Under the pieces are notes generated by a model. The model ran no database searches. It had not been told where the DNA came from and worked only from the letters and a program-made list of their open reading frames with translations. The translations under genes were made by a program, and so were the position numbers. A stretch of DNA of 64,000 bases, taken from contig NZ_BNEA01000001.1 in assembly GCF_016860525.1 (NCBI RefSeq), positions 558,001 to 622,000 of the forward strand, read 5' to 3'. Shown piece after piece: positions 62,796 through 64,000 of the stretch; the first letter of the stretch is position 1, and the number at the start of each line of letters is the position of its first letter. The stretch comes from Streptomyces rubradiris (GTDB lineage: Bacteria > Actinomycetota > Actinomycetes > Streptomycetales > Streptomycetaceae).

Positions 62796-64000
62796 TCATG
62801 ACTTCAACTCGTTCTCGACTGTGTTCGAGGTCCAGTCGCCCACGGCAGTGCTCGCGTAACCGCACCCTGCTTCGACGGCCACTGCTCCGGCGCCTGCGGT
62901 GGGTGCTCCGGCAACGCCGGCCACGAACTGGCAGGCGGACTCGACCACGATGCCGGCCGCGATACCGGAAACCTGGGCTACCAGAGCGTCCGTGTCGCCC
63001 TGTGCGGCGCTGGAGACGGCGTCGTAGGCCTCCTTGCCGTCGTCGACAGCGTCGGCCAGGCTGTAGAGCCCGTTGGGGTCGATGCGGTTGACGGGGTCGC
63101 CTTCGGCGTAGAGGTAAGGGTTCTTCTCCTGGCCGGAGGGGTCGGGCTGGGTGAAGCGACCGATGTTGGCGTCGTAGTAGCGGGCCTTGAGGTGGTAGAG
63201 GCCGGTGGGGTCCTGGTAGTTGCCGACGAACCGGTAGGGCTGGTCGACCGGCTCGCTGGACTGGGCCAGCAGACGGACGCCGCGGGGGCTGTAGGTGTAG
63301 GTGTCGACCTTGTTGCCGTCTACGTCCACCAGACCGATCACCGAGCCGATCGCGTCGGTGAGGTAGTAGTAGCTCCTGCCCCCGGTCGTCATGGAGTTCA
63401 ATGTGCCCCCGGGCTCGCGGTTGAAGCCCATGTCGACCCCGCCCGTCGACTTCGCCGACAGGCCGAGCGGGCCGTTGTGGAAGTACGTGTCACCGAGCCG
63501 GATGCGTTCGCTCTGGTCGGTGGAACCGTACTGGCCCGCGTAGGTCTTGTCGTTGACGGTAATGGACGACATCCGGGAGTGGTCGGTCCACGTCTCGCCG
63601 GTGCGCAGGTAGTCCGTCGGTGGAGGCGCCGGCGGTCTCGTTGCCGACCGGGTCGTAGGACCAGGTGCCGCTGGTGCCGGACTTCGACGTGAGTTGCTGG
63701 GCGTCGTTGTAGGTGTAGGTGGTGGTGCGGGGGCAGCCTTGGTCAGTGCCCTGGGAGGTGAGGTTGCCGGCGAGGTCGTAGCAGTACTGCCAGGAGTCGA
63801 CGACGCTTCCGGCCTTGACCTCGCCGGCGTAGGAGAAGCGGCCCGCGCCGTCGTAGGTGTAGGTGCGCTTGCGGCCGGTGACGTTGTCCGTCATGGTGCG
63901 GATCTTGCTGCCGTCGGTGGCGTTGTTCGTGCCGTAGCCGTAGGTGTAGTCCAGGTCGACCAGGGTTCCCTGGTCGGAGGTCACCTTGATGTTCTTCGGC
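62796..64000 (-). CDS. RHS-repeat protein with variable C-terminal tip, 5' end outside window, frameshifted
   Basis: The visible 3' part has YD-type repeats (YTYDGAGRFSYAGEV, WQYCYDLAGNLTSQG) and the RHS core (FVGNYQDPTGLYHLKARYYD, GRFTQPDPSGQEKNPYLYAE, DPVNRIDPNGLYS). The tip of about 90 residues after DPNG contains a glycine-rich hydrophobic stretch (VAGVAGAPTAGAGAVAVEAG) and ends WTSNTVENELKS. Near 63615 the frame changes by one base between NETAGASTD and DYLRTGETWTDHSRM, so the gene is split unless this is a sequencing error. RHS proteins carry toxins in their tips. The gene continues beyond the window. Confidence 0.85.

Overview
The window is about 64 kb of very GC-rich DNA with dense, short-spaced genes, GTG starts, G-rich ribosome binding sites and many leaderless promoters. 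With typical families (HpnB glycosyltransferase, TerD, Rv1733c-type membrane protein, anti-sigma-like HATPase, geranylgeranyl-reductase-type oxidoreductase, GH27 galactosidase, Ku, RHS), this is a Streptomyces or close relative chromosome. No rRNA, tRNA, CRISPR array or intact transposase was seen.

Left part (1-21 kb): a partial large NACHT/STAND-like P-loop ATPase leaves the left edge (1-3321, minus). Then come an MHS-type transporter, a PucR/GAF regulator and a 3-hydroxybutyrate dehydrogenase that look like one catabolic unit. They are followed by a Nudix hydrolase, apolipoprotein N-acyltransferase (lnt), an O-antigen-ligase-like membrane protein, a glutamate-racemase-like enzyme, a HpnB-type glycosyltransferase, a double-TerD protein, a MOSC protein and a beta-helix plus AAA ATPase fusion.

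Middle part (21-50 kb): an NTF2-like protein with a paired operator, a large membrane hydrolase, a DeoR regulator, a SRPBCC protein, a cysteine-synthase-like enzyme and an HATPase protein. A four-gene operon encodes TetR, cupin, DUF4865 and a phosphotriesterase-like protein. Next are an S66 peptidase, a ROK regulator, AlkB and an RlmG-type rRNA methyltransferase. A sugar unit (class II aldolase, SIS isomerase, divergent DeoR regulator) resembles aga/kba-type amino-sugar catabolism. A six-copy 33-bp minisatellite, MFS transporters, a MarR/DHA2 efflux pair with a clear palindromic operator, a frameshifted mycothiol-dependent-isomerase-type gene, an M20 dipeptidase, an MBL hydrolase and a P-loop/Nudix fusion follow.

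Right part (50-64 kb): a secreted GH27/NPCBM alpha-galactosidase borders a decayed zone (52.2-56.3 kb). This zone holds a multiply frameshifted ABC ATPase, a CelD/FemAB-like acetyltransferase broken by an in-frame TAA, an intact MFS gene, a small unknown gene and the 3' remnant of a Ku gene. A perfect 24-bp palindrome then starts an intact operon of ABC ATPase and FtsX permease followed by a histidine kinase and LuxR-type response regulator. A truncated hydrolase follows. The right edge is the 3' end of an RHS protein with a glycine-rich hydrophobic tip, followed by a hairpin and two overlapping tiny membrane-protein genes. This is a candidate polymorphic toxin and immunity module and is the most interesting new signal here, together with the NACHT-like ATPase.
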